Assembly (NCBI GenBank): GCA_016648135.1
Contig: JADDOH010002008.1
Location: 47,038-111,037 of the forward strand
Length of the DNA: 64,000 nt
Direction of reading: 5' to 3'
Source of the DNA: Agrypnia vestita
Lineage: Eukaryota > Arthropoda > Insecta > Trichoptera > Phryganeidae
In this document: positions 45,438-56,964 of the stretch, in pieces
Numbering within the stretch: the first letter of the stretch is position 1
Layout: every line of letters begins with the position of its first letter
Notes under the pieces: model-generated
The model's input: the letters and a program-made list of their open reading frames with translations, nothing else
Told to the model about the DNA's origin: nothing
Databases searched by the model: none
Made by a program: the position numbers and the translations under genes

Positions 45438-46033
45438 ACTAGCTGTGCCCGCGCGGCTTCACTCGCGTAGATTTTTAGAACACTGTTTGGATCGTCGTAG
45501 AATTTTCGCGAACCTTCTAGAACATTCTCCTTCCAGAACTTTCAAGAAATTCGAATGTGCAGGAACCTTCTAGACACACCGACACATTCCGCCACTCAGT
45601 TTACAACCTTATAGAACTTTTGAGAATTTTCTAGAACGTTCTCCTTCCAGAATTTCTAGAGCAGGTTTTTCCGGAACCTTCTAGACTCACCGACACAGTC
45701 GGCGCGCCTATTTTGAAACAATCTGAAGCATTTGCGGCCTTCCCATAACAAAACAATGTGCTAGAAAGCACATTTTCGTCACCCACTCCCACCCACCCCC
45801 ACCAAACTCGCATATTTTCGATATGACACCAAGGGCTATCCACCACCATAACCACCGGTGGGTGGTTTTGGATGGTTGTGGAGAAAACTTGGCGGGTAGG
45901 GAAACACGGGTTTCTTTATATTATATATTGTAATATATACATATATATATATATATCACTATCTATATATATAGTATATATAGATTATATATAAGTATAT
46001 TATTATATATATATATATATATATTGATTAAAG
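45438..46033 (+). repeat. Interspersed repeat with CTAGCTGTGCCCGCGCGG start and TA-rich tail (copy 1)
   Basis: Begins ACTAGCTGTGCCCGCGCGGC, contains several TTCTAGAACxTTCTCCTTCC-type internal repeats, and ends in a long (TA)n run plus GATTAAA. A closely similar copy lies at 51,880-52,467. The open frame at 45,631-45,855 (minus) is shared by both copies but reads through the TTCTAGA repeats and Gly/Trp-rich DNA and looks spurious. The CTAGCTGTGCCCGCG start is common at ends of lepidopteran repeats. Class uncertain. Confidence 0.7.
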
Positions 46034-46069
46034 CGCCTTAGCTACGAGTATTTTGATCCTGTATTTGGG

Positions 46070-46960
46070 AAATCATCATTATCTTCATCCCCTTGTCCTA
46101 GTAGGGTCGGGGGTCCAAAGACTCGACTATTCCCCCGCCATGTGCTCCTTCCGTACGTATTAACCAGTCAAGACGCGTTCTGTTTTCATTGTTGCTTCTC
46201 TGAGCTTAATCTGGGGCGGCCCACCGATCGCCTTCGGGATACTTCTTGGTACTCATTCGTCAGGCATTCTTAGCACACGTCCACCTCATTTGTGATTTCT
46301 TTACATGCAGGTAGGAGCAGAGGCTACATGCCGAGTGTGTGCCTTATGTTGGCACTTCTCATTCCGTCAACCAGTGTGACTCCCGTTACCCTACTTAGAA
46401 AACTCATCTCGACAGCCTGGATCCTTGTTCTCCCGCTATCCGTCAGGATACAAATTTGATGGCCATATATTAGGGTGGGCCTGTGCACAGATTTGAAAAC
46501 AGTCAGTTTTGTATTGTTAGTTACCGCACTATATACCTAGAGAACTTAGAACACCGGCCGCAGCTACGATTCTTCTATCTATTTCACTTTCCTTCCATCG
46601 CTAGAAAATTCCACCCCGAGGTGTTTGAATTTATCGATTTGCTTCAGCTGCATCCTCTGTATAGTGATCGAGCTCTTGGTCTCTTCCTATAACCATTACC
46701 TCTATTTTGGCATTGCTAATCTTCATCACAACTTGAGCATTCTTCATTGAAGGAATTTATCCACTCTGTAGGTCCTCTTGCGTGGGTGCTAGCCTCGCTA
46801 TATTATGCGCGAAGAGTACCTAAGGAATCGATTTCCACATCTCCAACTCGCACGGTCCCTGTTGTTTAGCTTCTCCAGCTTATCCTGTCATATAAAGGGT
46901 GAACAGGATGGGTGAAAGTGGGCAACCTTGTCTCAATTCTATTCCCCAATTGACATTCAA
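46070..46960 (-). mobile_element. RTE-type LINE (family B), longest copy
   Basis: The minus strand carries, from right to left, an RT core motif (LRQGCPLSPILFTLYMTG-like, about 46,895-46,950) and then the C-terminal tail shared with 33,065-34,060. It shows the uninterrupted join (CTGTTTTCATTGTTGCTTCTC, about 46,180-46,200) that is split in the other two copies. Many frameshifts; not functional. Confidence 0.75.
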
Positions 46961-47458
46961 CTCCAAAGTTTTCGAACTTTTTGTGTTATTTAGGACTTCG
47001 TTTCTAAATATTTTAGGGGTTCGGTAACTAATAAAGACTTTTGTTTATTTTATTGGTAAGCTGAAACCACCCTTAAAATACTCATTGTAAGTAAATTAAT
47101 TTTGAAACACAAAATGCATAACTATCTCAGTACATTAGAAGAAACGAGGGATATAAAAGCAAAGACAACAATATGCCACTGATTTTTTTAAGGCAAATAA
47201 AAAACCTGTCACTATTCCAGGAAATTTCTCTGGAATCTACGAAACCTACATCTTATTGGAAATAAGTTTTTAAAAACAATTGTTATCCTACCCCTGTTTT
47301 CATTTTATATATGTACATGTACACATAAATATTTTACTTTTAAATATGGATAGTGCTGTGTGTGCTATCAAATAGAGGAATTTGCTGCTTTTGCTATTAA
47401 CATTATTGGATATTGCTGCCTTTGCTATGCTCTTGGAGTTGAAGAGGTTAAAGAGGAT
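46961..47458. other. Intron 2 filler
   Basis: AT-rich with a repeated GCTGCTTTTGCTATTA / GCTGCCTTTGCTATGC wording, also seen at 41,290 and 47,865. Probably part of a decayed dispersed repeat. No gene seen. Confidence 0.35.
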
Positions 47459-47662
47459 ATTTTCTGTGTAGGTATAGTTTTCTGGGATATTCTGCCGTAT
47501 ATATATATGCCGTATATATCTCTGGCCAAAGTTTCGGATCCCATTGCAGGGTTCATCATCCCCATGATGATGGATGATGGACCCTGCAATGGGATCCGAA
47601 ACGTTGGCCGGAGAGGTCGCATATACACGGCAGAATATCCCAGAAATCTATACACAGAAGAT
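47459..47662. repeat. Near-perfect 200-bp hairpin
   Basis: The left arm TTCTGTGTAGGTATAG...TTCTGGGATATTCTGCCGTAT...TTTCGGATCCCATTGCAGGG is mirrored on the right over about 90 bp, with a short CATGATGATG centre. AGAGGATATT occurs just outside on both sides (47,450-47,459 and about 47,698-47,707) and may be a target duplication. Overlapping frames on both strands are a by-product of the palindrome. Confidence 0.8.
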
Positions 47663-48289
47663 TCTGAACGGCCGTGAAAACCTAAGGACATTTTTGAAGA
47701 GGATATTGCTGTCTTTGCATTTAATGGTGATTTGGAAGATGATTTTGGAAGGGATAGAGCTATATTTCACACAAAATCTCGAATTCACAACGTTCTAAAT
47801 TATTAATCCTCGGTGACTGCAATCAAAACACTTTTTTTGGTTGCTTTTTTGCTTTTTTTTTGCTGCTTTTGCTTTTATACGCCCCGCAAGAGTAACCTAA
47901 CTGTAATAACGTATTATTGCACAATAACCCTGCCCGGGGCCACTATCTTTCGCAAGTGGCGAAACATTTGAAGCTAAATTAGGGAGTTAACTGCCCCAAC
48001 CGGTATCACTCTAATGGGGGATGAATTGTGTCGGCCCCTGGCGCCCCGGGGCGGTAAACCAATTGCGGATAATTTGCTGATTGTGTCAACGTTTCTGTTT
48101 TGCCGCCCGAGGCGCCCTGCCAGCCCTGTTTGTGGGAGGAAGTGTAAGCCGATACATACATCCCACATCCCTTGTACCGTGCGGCTTCGTGACGGGGGTC
48201 CTCGCGGATAGAAAATAATATTGAGACCCACCCACCCTTTCGTGGGGGTAGAAAAGTTGAATAAGGTGTGGAGGTATTTATATTCAGAT
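47663..48289. other. Intron 2 stretch with GC-rich block
   Basis: About 48,000-48,215 is GC-rich (CGGCCCCTGGCGCCCCGGGG) and open in several frames, but no domain is recognisable. It directly precedes a plus-strand LINE RT fragment and may belong to the same element. Confidence 0.4.
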
Positions 48290-48430
48290 GATGATCGAGG
48301 CTTTGTGGATCTATAGACGCATATTGAAAGTTTCCTGGGCGGATAGAGTGACGAATGATAAAGTACTCCGGCGTATGGAAAAAAGACCGAGAAGTGCTGC
48401 GAACTATCGAGATAAGAAAGCTGGAGTAGG
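48290..48430 (+). mobile_element. LINE RT tail, short plus-strand fragment
   Basis: Encodes EALWIYRRILKVSWADRVTN followed by DKVLRRMEKRPRS, the same segment as FEMWCYRRMARIHWSEHIRN in the LINE at 27,355. Ends abruptly; both sides truncated. Confidence 0.75.
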
Positions 48431-48872
48431 GGAGGGGGAGCATAGTGAAACATAGAAACGCCGTGCAATGTTTCAAAGGGTTCACTTTAAATGGTCGTCA
48501 GTCGGCACGTGACCTTCACGTGTGATCCATGCCATTTCGACAGCTGTTTATGCTATATAAAAAAAGACTAAAAAGTGTTTTCGTTATGATTTTGTCAGTT
48601 TATGTTTTGTTGTTGAAGTAACAATACATTTGCCCCGCTATGCCATTTTACATTTATGTATTCACATATCGTAGATTTTTTATCGTAATCGTGAAAAACA
48701 TATCCATAGTCGTTCGCAATGCATTAAACCATGATATTGAGTCAAAACTTGTTGTCATAATATTATATCTTGTAGGTATGTTTGAGTCTTAAGTACCCCA
48801 CTATTAGTCTCTATGATAACAAGCGCTTTTGTAATCTTCGAAGCACTTTGTAATGCAATTTTTGGTATGGTG

Positions 48873-49774
48873 CAGTGGCGTGCAGTGGGTATAAACTTAG
48901 GTTATGCTGTGACCGACTATATACCTATATTAGAAATATATATATAATATATAATATATATATATATATGTTTGTTATATTATATATATATATAACATAT
49001 ACCTATAAGGGTATATACATTTAAAAAGAAAATTAACTATATATAATGAACTATTTTGAGTAGCTTCAATCCACAAAAATAACTGCACTATAAAAGACAT
49101 ATTGTAAACAATATTTCCTAAATAAATAAATATTTTATATAGGTATAGCTAATACGGCGAAAAATTCCGGTATATTTCGAAGACGATTTATATATAATTA
49201 AATCGGAAACAATACTAATTTCAGATATACGTTTCTTTCACAAAAATAAATCAAACATTTTATGATATCATTATGATGACAGATGATATTTGTCGTATTC
49301 GTATTTATATTAACCACAGAAAAGACATAAAATTTACACCGAAAGTTTTGGGTGGAATTTGTAAAAAATAACATTTCTGCATGACGTGCGCCTGGCATAG
49401 GACCTTTCGAAGAAGGACGCTACTACACAAAACTCGCAGCATTAAAAATACACGGTTTTTTCTCGACTTGACTATATCTGTGGAACGAATCGGTTGGCGA
49501 AATAAATGAAGAATTGACATGAAGTTAAGCACAGAAAAGTCGGAAATAAAACTTCTAGCCGTAGGATGAATTACGGCCACAATTTTAAATTGAAAAAAAC
49601 AGATACGTCACGTTAAATGGAAACGTCAGAAATAAAACTTCTAGCCGTAGGACGAAATACGGCTAGAATTTTAAATCAACTTTTTCTAAAGATAAGGATT
49701 ATTTAATTTATATTTGTTTCTCAGAATCTTTACTAATGCACAGCTTTTTTGCTTGTATGCGCTGCACGCCACTG
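48873..49774. mobile_element. 0.9-kb DNA element with CAGTGGCGTGCAG ends and 6-bp duplication
   Basis: Starts CAGTGGCGTGCAGTG and ends CGCTGCACGCCACTG. ATGGTG stands directly outside both ends, a possible 6-bp target duplication. Inside are a (TA)n run and a repeated block (AAATAAAACTTCTAGCCGTA twice, about 49,547 and 49,632). A second copy in reverse lies at 61,098-62,507. The ends resemble those of the short elements at 10,693, 16,908, 25,679 and 58,824. The open frames inside have no known domain. Confidence 0.75.
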
Positions 49775-50140
49775 ATGGTGTATAGCTTATTCAGCTATTC
49801 TGTCTTCATCTTCTCAATGTTGGCAAGAAAGTCATCCTGTTCTGATTTTCTCTTCTCATTTTCATTGAAGATGGAGGCTGAGTCATTTAAAGAGGTGCTG
49901 TTTTTGGCCAGAAATTAAAATTTTTTTCGTCCATGTCTTCCATGCGTACCTCAAATATTGCCGAGCACACCGAAACATGCGTAACCTTTTCATCAGCCAA
50001 CAATAAATTAAACATCGAAAATGGCTACCAATGTCAATATATGACAGGAACAAGTGTGAGTTAAAATTTAGAGAAAAAACTACCGATAAAGTATTGGGGA
50101 CTTGCTGTTACACCCTGTATACTATACAACAACATCAAAA

Positions 50141-50659
50141 TTAGGGAATGCAATCCCGAGTCGGGATTGCCTTTTCGGGATCCCTCGAGATTAGAATTTC
50201 CAATCCCGCGGGATCCCTAGGGATCGGGATCACGAATACTTTTGTGTTTTTTTTTGTTTATAGAGCTGAATAGCAATTAACGACAATGCCTTGCATTTTT
50301 ATATCAGCAATTTTAATAAAATGTTCATTATTAATCATTGAATTAAAGTTTTTGTAGGCATTTTTCCAAGCATCAATCAGTCAATGTAGTAGAGTAAAAA
50401 CTACTCACTAGTAGTAGTTTTTATTACTGTGTTAGGTTGATAAAATACAGCAAATATTATTCAATGCTATTTTTATTATTTGAATGTGACATGAACATAA
50501 GTTTTAAGTAGTTACTAAAAGCTGTATAGACATATACAATTAAATATACAAAATATAAAAAATGCTGATCAATCCTGATAATCTCGTCCGAATTTTCGCT
50601 TCGGGATTGATCTCGTAAAATGCCTCGAGATTTCGCGGGATCGGGATTGCATTCCCTAA
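50141..50659. mobile_element. Fold-back element with TTAGGGAATGCAATCCCG ends
   Basis: Starts TTAGGGAATGCAATCCCGA and ends with its reverse complement. Subterminal CGGGAT/ATCCCG and TCGAGAT/CTCGAGA motifs alternate at both ends (50,155-50,235 and 50,585-50,645). The central 350 bp is AT-rich and non-coding. About 520 bp. Confidence 0.8.
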
Positions 50660-50984
50660 TTGCAATGTATAATAATTATCAAAATTCAGACAAATCAATT
50701 TTTTCAATAAAATCTACTAAAAATATGTATCACAATATATAAAATTTAGATCAATTTTGTATATTGTGAATTAAAAAAAATATTGCTTCATACTCTAGTC
50801 AAAAAAAAAATTAAAAAATTAGTCTCACTTACCAGCGGCGACATCTATATACTTTTTCATGGTAATGACGAATTTTAAAACCATAGATGGCGATAGCGTA
50901 GTTGTTTCAAATATGCAAAACAAGTTGCATAAATAATGTATGCCGATATACAATTTTTAAACATTGTGTGGATGTTCTTGGGCG

Positions 50985-51330
50985 GATTGATGAACATTGC
51001 ATTGTGTAAAATGATCACTTAAACCAGTCAAGAAATGTTGTAACTGTGAACGCCCTTAAAGGCTTCCATACATGCTTTCAGATATTAAAAGCTTAATTAA
51101 CAGCTTAAAAAGCGGTTACAACTCATATGTGAAAGCTTTCCACGCAATTTGAACATATATACAACTTCCAAAAAATGAATAATCATGGTATATTCTATCA
51201 TGGGTGGAAATCGCGAATGTTACATTGTATAAAGTGATCACTTAAGCCAACCATAAGATAGGTCATAAGTCCTATGTACACCCAAATGACTTCTATACCT
51301 ACTTTCCTCTGTGAGATATCTATAATATAC
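50985..51330. mobile_element. Second long copy of the AGACGAAGCTAT-family MITE
   Basis: GATGAACATTGCATTGTGTA and AATGATCACTTAAACCAG at the left are mirrored by ATGTTACATTGTATAAAGTG and ATCACTTAAGCCAACC at the right. The outer right end, TCTGTGAGATATCTATAATA, matches the copy at 42,239. The left terminus is truncated. Confidence 0.65.
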
Positions 51331-51354
51331 GTTAATTACTTAATTAAATTTTAT

Positions 51355-51440
51355 ATAATGTGATAAATAATTAGACCTATCGTCTAAGCGTTTAGTTTAG
51401 TAAGAATATTGATGCGAAACGTATTCCATCTAGCATCTCT
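51355..51440 (+). repeat. SINE tail fragment
   Basis: AAGCGTTTAGTTTAGTAAGA then ATATTGATGCGAAACGTATT matches, in reverse, the tail of the tRNA-derived SINE at 58,460-58,640. The tRNA-like head is absent. Confidence 0.5.
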
Positions 51441-51479
51441 ATTTTTTAAAAATATATATATGTATGTAAAAATCTTTTG

Positions 51480-51730
51480 AATGTGTCAACAGGGTGTTTC
51501 GGTTACCCTGTTAGATTGGTCACCCTGTTACATGGTGTATTTCCATTCCCGGCCACAGCCTCCTGTTTGTTGTCCCGGTCCAGGCCACCCTCTCCCCCGG
51601 GCAGGCCTAATGCAGGCATTGTCCCGGGAACAAGGGTGTGACAGCGAGACACAATATTTTTATAGGCCCCGTCGCTAGTCCATTCCTTCGCCAGTGTAAA
51701 CAGAACTGGAATGAGAGACGGTGTCAGAAT
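51480..51730. promoter_or_regulatory. Non-repetitive GC-rich block, candidate enhancer
   Basis: A compact GC-rich island (CCACCCTCTCCCCCGGGCAGG, about 51,588-51,608) in AT-rich intron 2. It has no copy elsewhere in the window and no recognisable protein, although 65 codons are open. It stands out in the same way as 44,930-45,215. Function inferred from composition and position only. Confidence 0.3.
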
Positions 51731-51879
51731 GGGAGGGAACTGTGTTGAACTGACGCTGTGAATCTGAACATAAAATATTCTGACATAGAGAAAAAAAACA
51801 AATGTATGACCAGAAGAGATGTGTGAATGGTGTAATATATGTCCTTTTTATCCATTATTTATAATGAAACTTAAAATAA

Positions 51880-52467
51880 ACTAGCTGTGTCCGCGCGGCG
51901 TCGCGCGCGGAGATTTTTAGTTTACTGTTTGGACTGTCATAGAACTTTAGCCAACCTTCTAGAACATTCTCCTTCCAGAACTTTCAAGAAATTTATCAAA
52001 TGTACAAAACCTTCTAGATAAACCGACACATTCCGCTACTCAGTTTAGAACCTTATAGAACACGCGGGAATTTTCTAGAATCTTCTCCTTCCAGAACTTT
52101 CTAGAGCAGGTTTTTCCGGAACCTTCTAGACTCACCGACACAGTCGGCGCGCTTATTTTGAAACAATCTGAATCATTTGCGGCCTTCCCGTAACAAATCA
52201 ATGTGCCAGAAAGCACATTTTCATCACCCACTCCCACCCACCCCCACCAAACTCGCATATTTTCGATGTGACACCAAGGGCTATCCACCACCATAACCAC
52301 AAGTGTGTGGTTGCGGCTGGTGGCAGGTAGGAAAATACGGATTTCTTTCTTAGTATATATTATATATTATATATACTATATAGATATATATATATATAGA
52401 TAAGAATAATATAGTATATATATAGATATATATATATATATATCTATATATATATATTGATTAAATT
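51880..52467 (+). repeat. Interspersed repeat with CTAGCTGTG start and TA-rich tail (copy 2)
   Basis: Closely similar to 45,438-46,033 throughout, including GCAGGTTTTTCCGGAACCTT and the terminal (TA)n run plus GATTAAA. The shared minus-strand frame at 52,040-52,300 reads MVMVVDSPWCHIENMRVWWG as in copy 1. It is probably not a protein. Confidence 0.7.
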
Positions 52468-53110
52468 TTAATAAATATTATTGTTGAGTTCTGCGATTTT
52501 ACTTAAAGCTTTATTTCAAATATGATAGCTTTCATTATCAAACAACGGGTACACATCGTAGAATCGATGAAACAAACTCGCAGAATTCAATAATATTTAT
52601 AAAAATTTAATTTATTTTAAATTTCATTAAAAATAAACATGGAGTTCTACAAACGAAACACAAAAACCTTAAATAAAAAAAAAAACATTATTTTAATCCT
52701 TCCCTTGACATACTTATAGTAATACAGGTGAATCAAACACTAATTACGGGACTCGTCATTGATGAGGCTAAATCGACGGAATTAAGGATGAACGAGGTAA
52801 ATTGGATGATTCTAAGGGACTGTACGACGAAAAGAATTGGAAGGGAGAAAAGGAAACTCGACTCACAGTATTTTCTTCTTCTTTCCAGTAACTCAACGTG
52901 AAACGGCGACACTTTTTTCACAAAATACCATTACACCCGATGGTGCTAGAAGCCGGCGTCACTCAAATCAAATCAAATATCACTCAATGGTGACGATATC
53001 TTTTTCAGGGGTGGTGATCGGTTTTGTGCACTGTGCATTGATGAGCGACAATTTTGAAATCGCCAAAAAATGTAGGTACATAGGTAGGATAAGGGAGGAG
53101 TCATGACGTA
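52468..53110. other. Intron 2 stretch with a small fold-back
   Basis: 52,475-52,612 forms a hairpin (AATATTATTGTTGAGTTCTG with CAGAATTCAATAATATT). The rest (52,690-53,100) shows no repeat copy in the window and has an acceptor-like TTCTTCTTCTTTCCAG at about 52,873-52,888, but no exon could be recognised after it. Confidence 0.4.
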
Positions 53111-53119
53111 AATGCTAAC

Positions 53120-53465
53120 AAAATATGTTGGCATACTCCAGTGTCTGGTTATTCTGACCATGACACGTCTTCCGCGGACATCCTCTCTTTCTGGGGCAGT
53201 CAACACTCTCGTCATATTTCTTATCATTCTTTCCTCACTCATTAGCTCAACATGCCTAAACCAACTGAGGGTGCCTTTTTTGATTCTATTAACTAGGCTA
53301 AGATCAGCTTTACATTATTTCCCAACATTTTCATTATGTCACACATACGTCTAAGTGATCAAATCTCTACCGCATTCAGTCTACTTTCGTTCCTCTTCTG
53401 TCAGCTCCAGGCTTCATTTCCGTATATCCATTATGTGCCGCTAGTCTTGCCTCGGTGGATATATT
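53120..53465 (-). mobile_element. LINE 3' fragment (family A)
   Basis: The minus strand encodes ERMIRNMTRVLTAPEREDVR, then GRRVMVRITRHWS, the C-terminal RT tail. Plus-strand TCTGACCATGACACGTCTTC corresponds to the same place in the other copies. The 3'-most part is missing. Confidence 0.65.
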
Positions 53466-54465
53466 TTTATAGATATATTGTCATATTTTGATATACCTAC
53501 CTGTAAATACGTGCAATATAAAATTCTAAAGAACTAATCATACTTGTAATATTTCTGTAAAAATACGCAATTTAAAATTCATATTTTTAGTAATCCTAAA
53601 AAAATATAGGTAGGTACTTCAAAATGAATGTAAAGCGAATCTAAACGGACTAAAAATAATTATATTAAAACTGAAACTTTGAACGTTAACTGTGGTTAAA
53701 CATACCCTTGTAATAAGTGAAAAAGAGAAATTTCAAAAAGAATAACAAACACACGAATATTTAATTAATCGAATTAATAGAGATAAGAAGTAAGGTGATG
53801 TTAGATGGGGCTTGATGAATAGGTAAATTTTTTGTGGGATTTTAAAAAAACGAATTAAACAATAATTAATATTCGTTTTTCACTTAATTCTCAATATTTA
53901 TAGTAAATATACAACATTAAATATTTTAAAGCCATTTAAGATAGTAAAGGCATTTTTTGTCATTTATAATTTTAAAAAATACTCTTTTTTCAATGTGTAA
54001 CTGATCTCTGAGTCTATATGCGGCTATATTACCCACGAATTTATTAGTATTATCCATTTTTACACTTTTACTAACTTAAATAACTTCATAAGTCTTAAGT
54101 ATTTTTTAATAATCGATGAATGGATGGTTAAAAAATTGTAACAAAAACCCCATCTCAAAAATTGTGACTGAATCTGTCACAATAATTTATTTGCAGTGAA
54201 GAAATAATTTAATTTAATAAATAAATAAAATATTTTGTGTAGTAAGAAGTTTAAATAAAAATTAATAACAGAGAACGTTCAAATAAGATTAATACTTTGA
54301 ATTTTTTATGTGTCTCTAGAGAAGCAATAAAGCTTAATTTTCCGAGTGACTTTCAAATTTTATTTTTGTTAGTACCTACTTATCCCATTTTCAAGTGCTT
54401 AATATTAACTATAAATAAGTCTAAGAAAATAATATTTTTCATATAATTATTTTGTAGGATCAATC
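53466..54465. other. AT-rich part of scro intron 2, nothing recognised
   Basis: Highly AT-rich without open frames, repeats copied in the window or RNA genes. Confidence 0.4.
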
Positions 54466-54469
54466 AAAC

Positions 54470-54720
54470 AATAATTTCGTTGTCTGTCCATCCATCCGTC
54501 CGTCTGTCTGTCCCCGTAACATCGTGTAACGTCCGTAATTTAGTTCGAATTCACGGCTAAAAAAACGAAATTAAACGGCCGTTCAACGCATGTTGCTACG
54601 GCCGCCTCTCCGTGGAGCGCCAAAAAGATGCTATAAATATGTACAAGGGCTTGGCAAAGACGCCAACCAATGTTCCGTCATTTTTGACGGGTTATTTCTA
54701 GTACTACAATATTTATTAAC
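54470..54720 (+). repeat. Dispersed repeat with CCGTCTGTC and TTGACGGGTTA
   Basis: Longest copy of the family at 32,550: CGTTGTCTGTCCATCCATCC, then a moderately GC-rich block, then CATTTTTGACGGGTTATTTC. Non-coding. Confidence 0.5.
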
Positions 54721-54794
54721 CCTTTTAAAAATGTAGATGTAACAGGTTGAATAAAATGATTTTTTTATTAATTCAAGAGTAATGATTCTGAATC

Positions 54795-55080
54795 TACCAT
54801 AATTCTCCTCAGTGGTATGGCAGAGAGGATAGAACGCAACACTCTTCCGTCTTGGCAATTCACTCCTGCGTAGTCCACATTTGCACATCTTCTCTACTGT
54901 TGTTGATGCTTTCTATATTATTTCGTATTTTTGAATACTTGGTTTATCCGATCATAGCATGATAGGTCGTTCGCGGACGCTTTCTGTTTCTATTGCCTTC
55001 AACACCAGCCTCGTACATTTTATTTTCCTTCCTCTCCTCGCTCATACGTCCCACGTGACTAAACCATCTCATGGTCTCTG
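54795..55080 (-). mobile_element. LINE 3' end (family A), strongly decayed
   Basis: AGTGGTATGGCAGAGAGGAT, GGTTTATCCGATCATAGCAT and CGTTCGCGGACGCTTTCTGT follow the family A order (compare 29,720-29,885). No intact frame. Confidence 0.65.
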
Positions 55081-55845
55081 AATCACGCGCGAAGGGAAAT
55101 ACAATAAATGAAATGATTGAATTTTGGTGTCCATCTGCGTCATATATTTTTTATCAAACACACATTTTTCTCACAATTAAATCTTAACCACAGGTTACAA
55201 AAATTCTACAAAGATGAACTAAACCGCTACTAGGCGAGGGGATTGAGACACAGCGACAGCATGTCTCCCCTCGTGTTTGATAAAATATATTTATAATGCG
55301 ATAAAACACGTTTATAATGCAGTTTGAAAACTTAATCTTACATAATAAACAACCCTATTAAACAAAACGTATTTTTTAAATACTTTTTTTTCAATTTTGT
55401 TCCAAACAGTGTCTCTTCTAGTAAAAACGCCATTTCGTATTAAAACGCAACTTATTTTCTAAGACATTATACTTTTTAAAAGTATTTAGTTTGACCTTTT
55501 CATAATTGTTTCAATATTTATAGGCTCGTAGCAATTTTCTTAAACAAAATAAGTCAAAATTATTGGAACTGGTCCAAGAAATTTACGTTAGTTCATGTCT
55601 ATATATATATATATTTATTTTTTATTTAATGAAATATAAGGTACAAATACATACATACAATAAATTGACTTTTTTTTAATACATTGTAGTCATGTAGACC
55701 TCGTCAGTGAAGAGAAGCTCTTGAGTCTGATGAGGGAGCCGCAGTTCTTATTTTATATATATAGGTACATATGCGAGTTATTTAATAATATGCTAATAAA
55801 AAGTAATTTCATAATAAAATGTTGAAGTATTTTGAAAAAACCTAT
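55081..55845. other. AT-rich part of scro intron 2
   Basis: No gene. Near 55,575-55,640 there is a TA run followed by a reversed LINE-type tail (TTTATTTTTTATTTAATGAA), which may mark the 3' end of the minus-strand LINE to its right. Confidence 0.35.
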
Positions 55846-56150
55846 AAGTTTAAATGATTTATGAATTTAAGTTTGATTTTAGGAAGATTTTAATTTTTTT
55901 GATTTGCTCCGAGAGGTTACTGATGCAGCATAACTCTATAGGTAAATTATTGTAGTAGTTAATGGCTTTATAAATATAGTGGTTCTGCATTTGGGTTGTT
56001 TTAAATTTAGGCGTTATGATTTGGTTTTTCATTTCTCTTAAGCTTAAAGTATTCCTGGTTTTCTGTAAGGTTTTTTCTTTATGGAAACTTGCTTGAAAAT
56101 GTCATCCATATATTTTGGTATTCTGTGATCACAACGAATAAATGATATAT
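55846..56150 (-). mobile_element. CR1-type LINE C-terminus remnant
   Basis: The minus strand encodes QNHYIYKAINYYNNLPIELC, then NLSEQIKKIKIFLKSNLN, the end of a CR1-like ORF2. 55,600-55,845 may be its 3' UTR. Confidence 0.7.
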
Positions 56151-56159
56151 AATCATAAA

Positions 56160-56590
56160 AACATAAAACCTTTATTTATTAACGTTATTAAAATATGTAT
56201 TTATTTACTGAAAGTCAAACGTGTGCACGGGTTTCATTAAAGCGAATATTCGACGTCGGTACTCAATAATTAAAACGAACGTTTGACGTCCCTATTGGTT
56301 GCTAACTGACAGCTCTATTTAAATAAAGAATGGAATGATTATTATATTTTGAACGGCGCCAGACCTCCCCAGTGCTGCCAGTGGACAAATAATAATACCC
56401 GCCATTTCACCAACCCGGGAACGGAATGTCCAGCCGATAGTACCTACCTACAGGGTGCGTCGGAAAAATGCGAGAAGAACCGCGAACACTTTAAATTCTG
56501 TACAATATTTATTTATTTATATATCTTTATTTAGTTAATGATACATTGTTTATCATTAGCTAATATTAAAAAAAACATTATATATATATA
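56160..56590. other. Intron 2 stretch with moderate GC block
   Basis: About 56,220-56,480 is non-repetitive and GC-richer (ACGTCCCTATTGGTTGCTAA, CCAACCCGGGAACGGAATGT). No reading frame is convincing. Possibly regulatory. Confidence 0.25.
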
Positions 56591-56890
56591 CAGGGTTATT
56601 AGGAAAACATTAATAACCTCGCAGGACTATATTCCTGCATTGATTATGAGTCGAAAATGTGACCTAGTATCAATAGTTATGGAGATATGCGACATCAAAG
56701 TTCGCATTTTTTTTCAATATTTCTGACTTCTTTTTTGTAAAACGTTGGACTATCATTACAGTAACTTATATCGAATACGAAAAATTCATTCCCTTTAATA
56801 CAAGTCAAATAAAAAAATGCAAATTTTGATATCGAATATCTAGTCGTTAGTCGTCCTGCGAGGTTATTAATGTTTTCCAAATAACCGTAT
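56591..56890. mobile_element. Palindromic MITE with CAGGGTTATT ends
   Basis: CAGGGTTATTAGGAAAACAT and TAATAACCTCGCAGGA at the left are mirrored at the right end (TCCTGCGAGGTTATTA, ATGTTTTCCAAATAACCG). TA flanks both sides inside TA runs. A longer relative is at 61,902-62,439. Confidence 0.8.
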
Positions 56891-56964
56891 ATATATATAT
56901 GTACACTTCCAAATAAAATATATAAATATATATATGCACACTTATTAAATAATTAAATAAATAA

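Noticed and set aside
45631..45855. Possible small secreted protein (MVMVVDSPWCH...)
   Set aside because: The frame lies inside an interspersed repeat present twice in the window and reads through TTCTAGA repeat units.
47360..47691. 105- and 88-codon frames on both strands
   Set aside because: Produced by the hairpin at 47,459-47,662, which reads alike on both strands.
47974..48485. Two overlapping frames of about 160 codons on the minus strand
   Set aside because: No domain on the minus strand, while the plus strand there encodes a LINE RT tail (48,290-48,430).
48935..49005. Functional site in TA-rich runs (also 45,920-46,025, 52,350-52,460 and 56,880-56,940)
   Set aside because: Simple (TA)n microsatellites, mostly inside repeat elements.
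52873..52960. Exon after an acceptor-like TTCTTCTTCTTTCCAG
   Set aside because: The sequence after it soon hits stops in the frames checked and shows no conserved peptide or donor.
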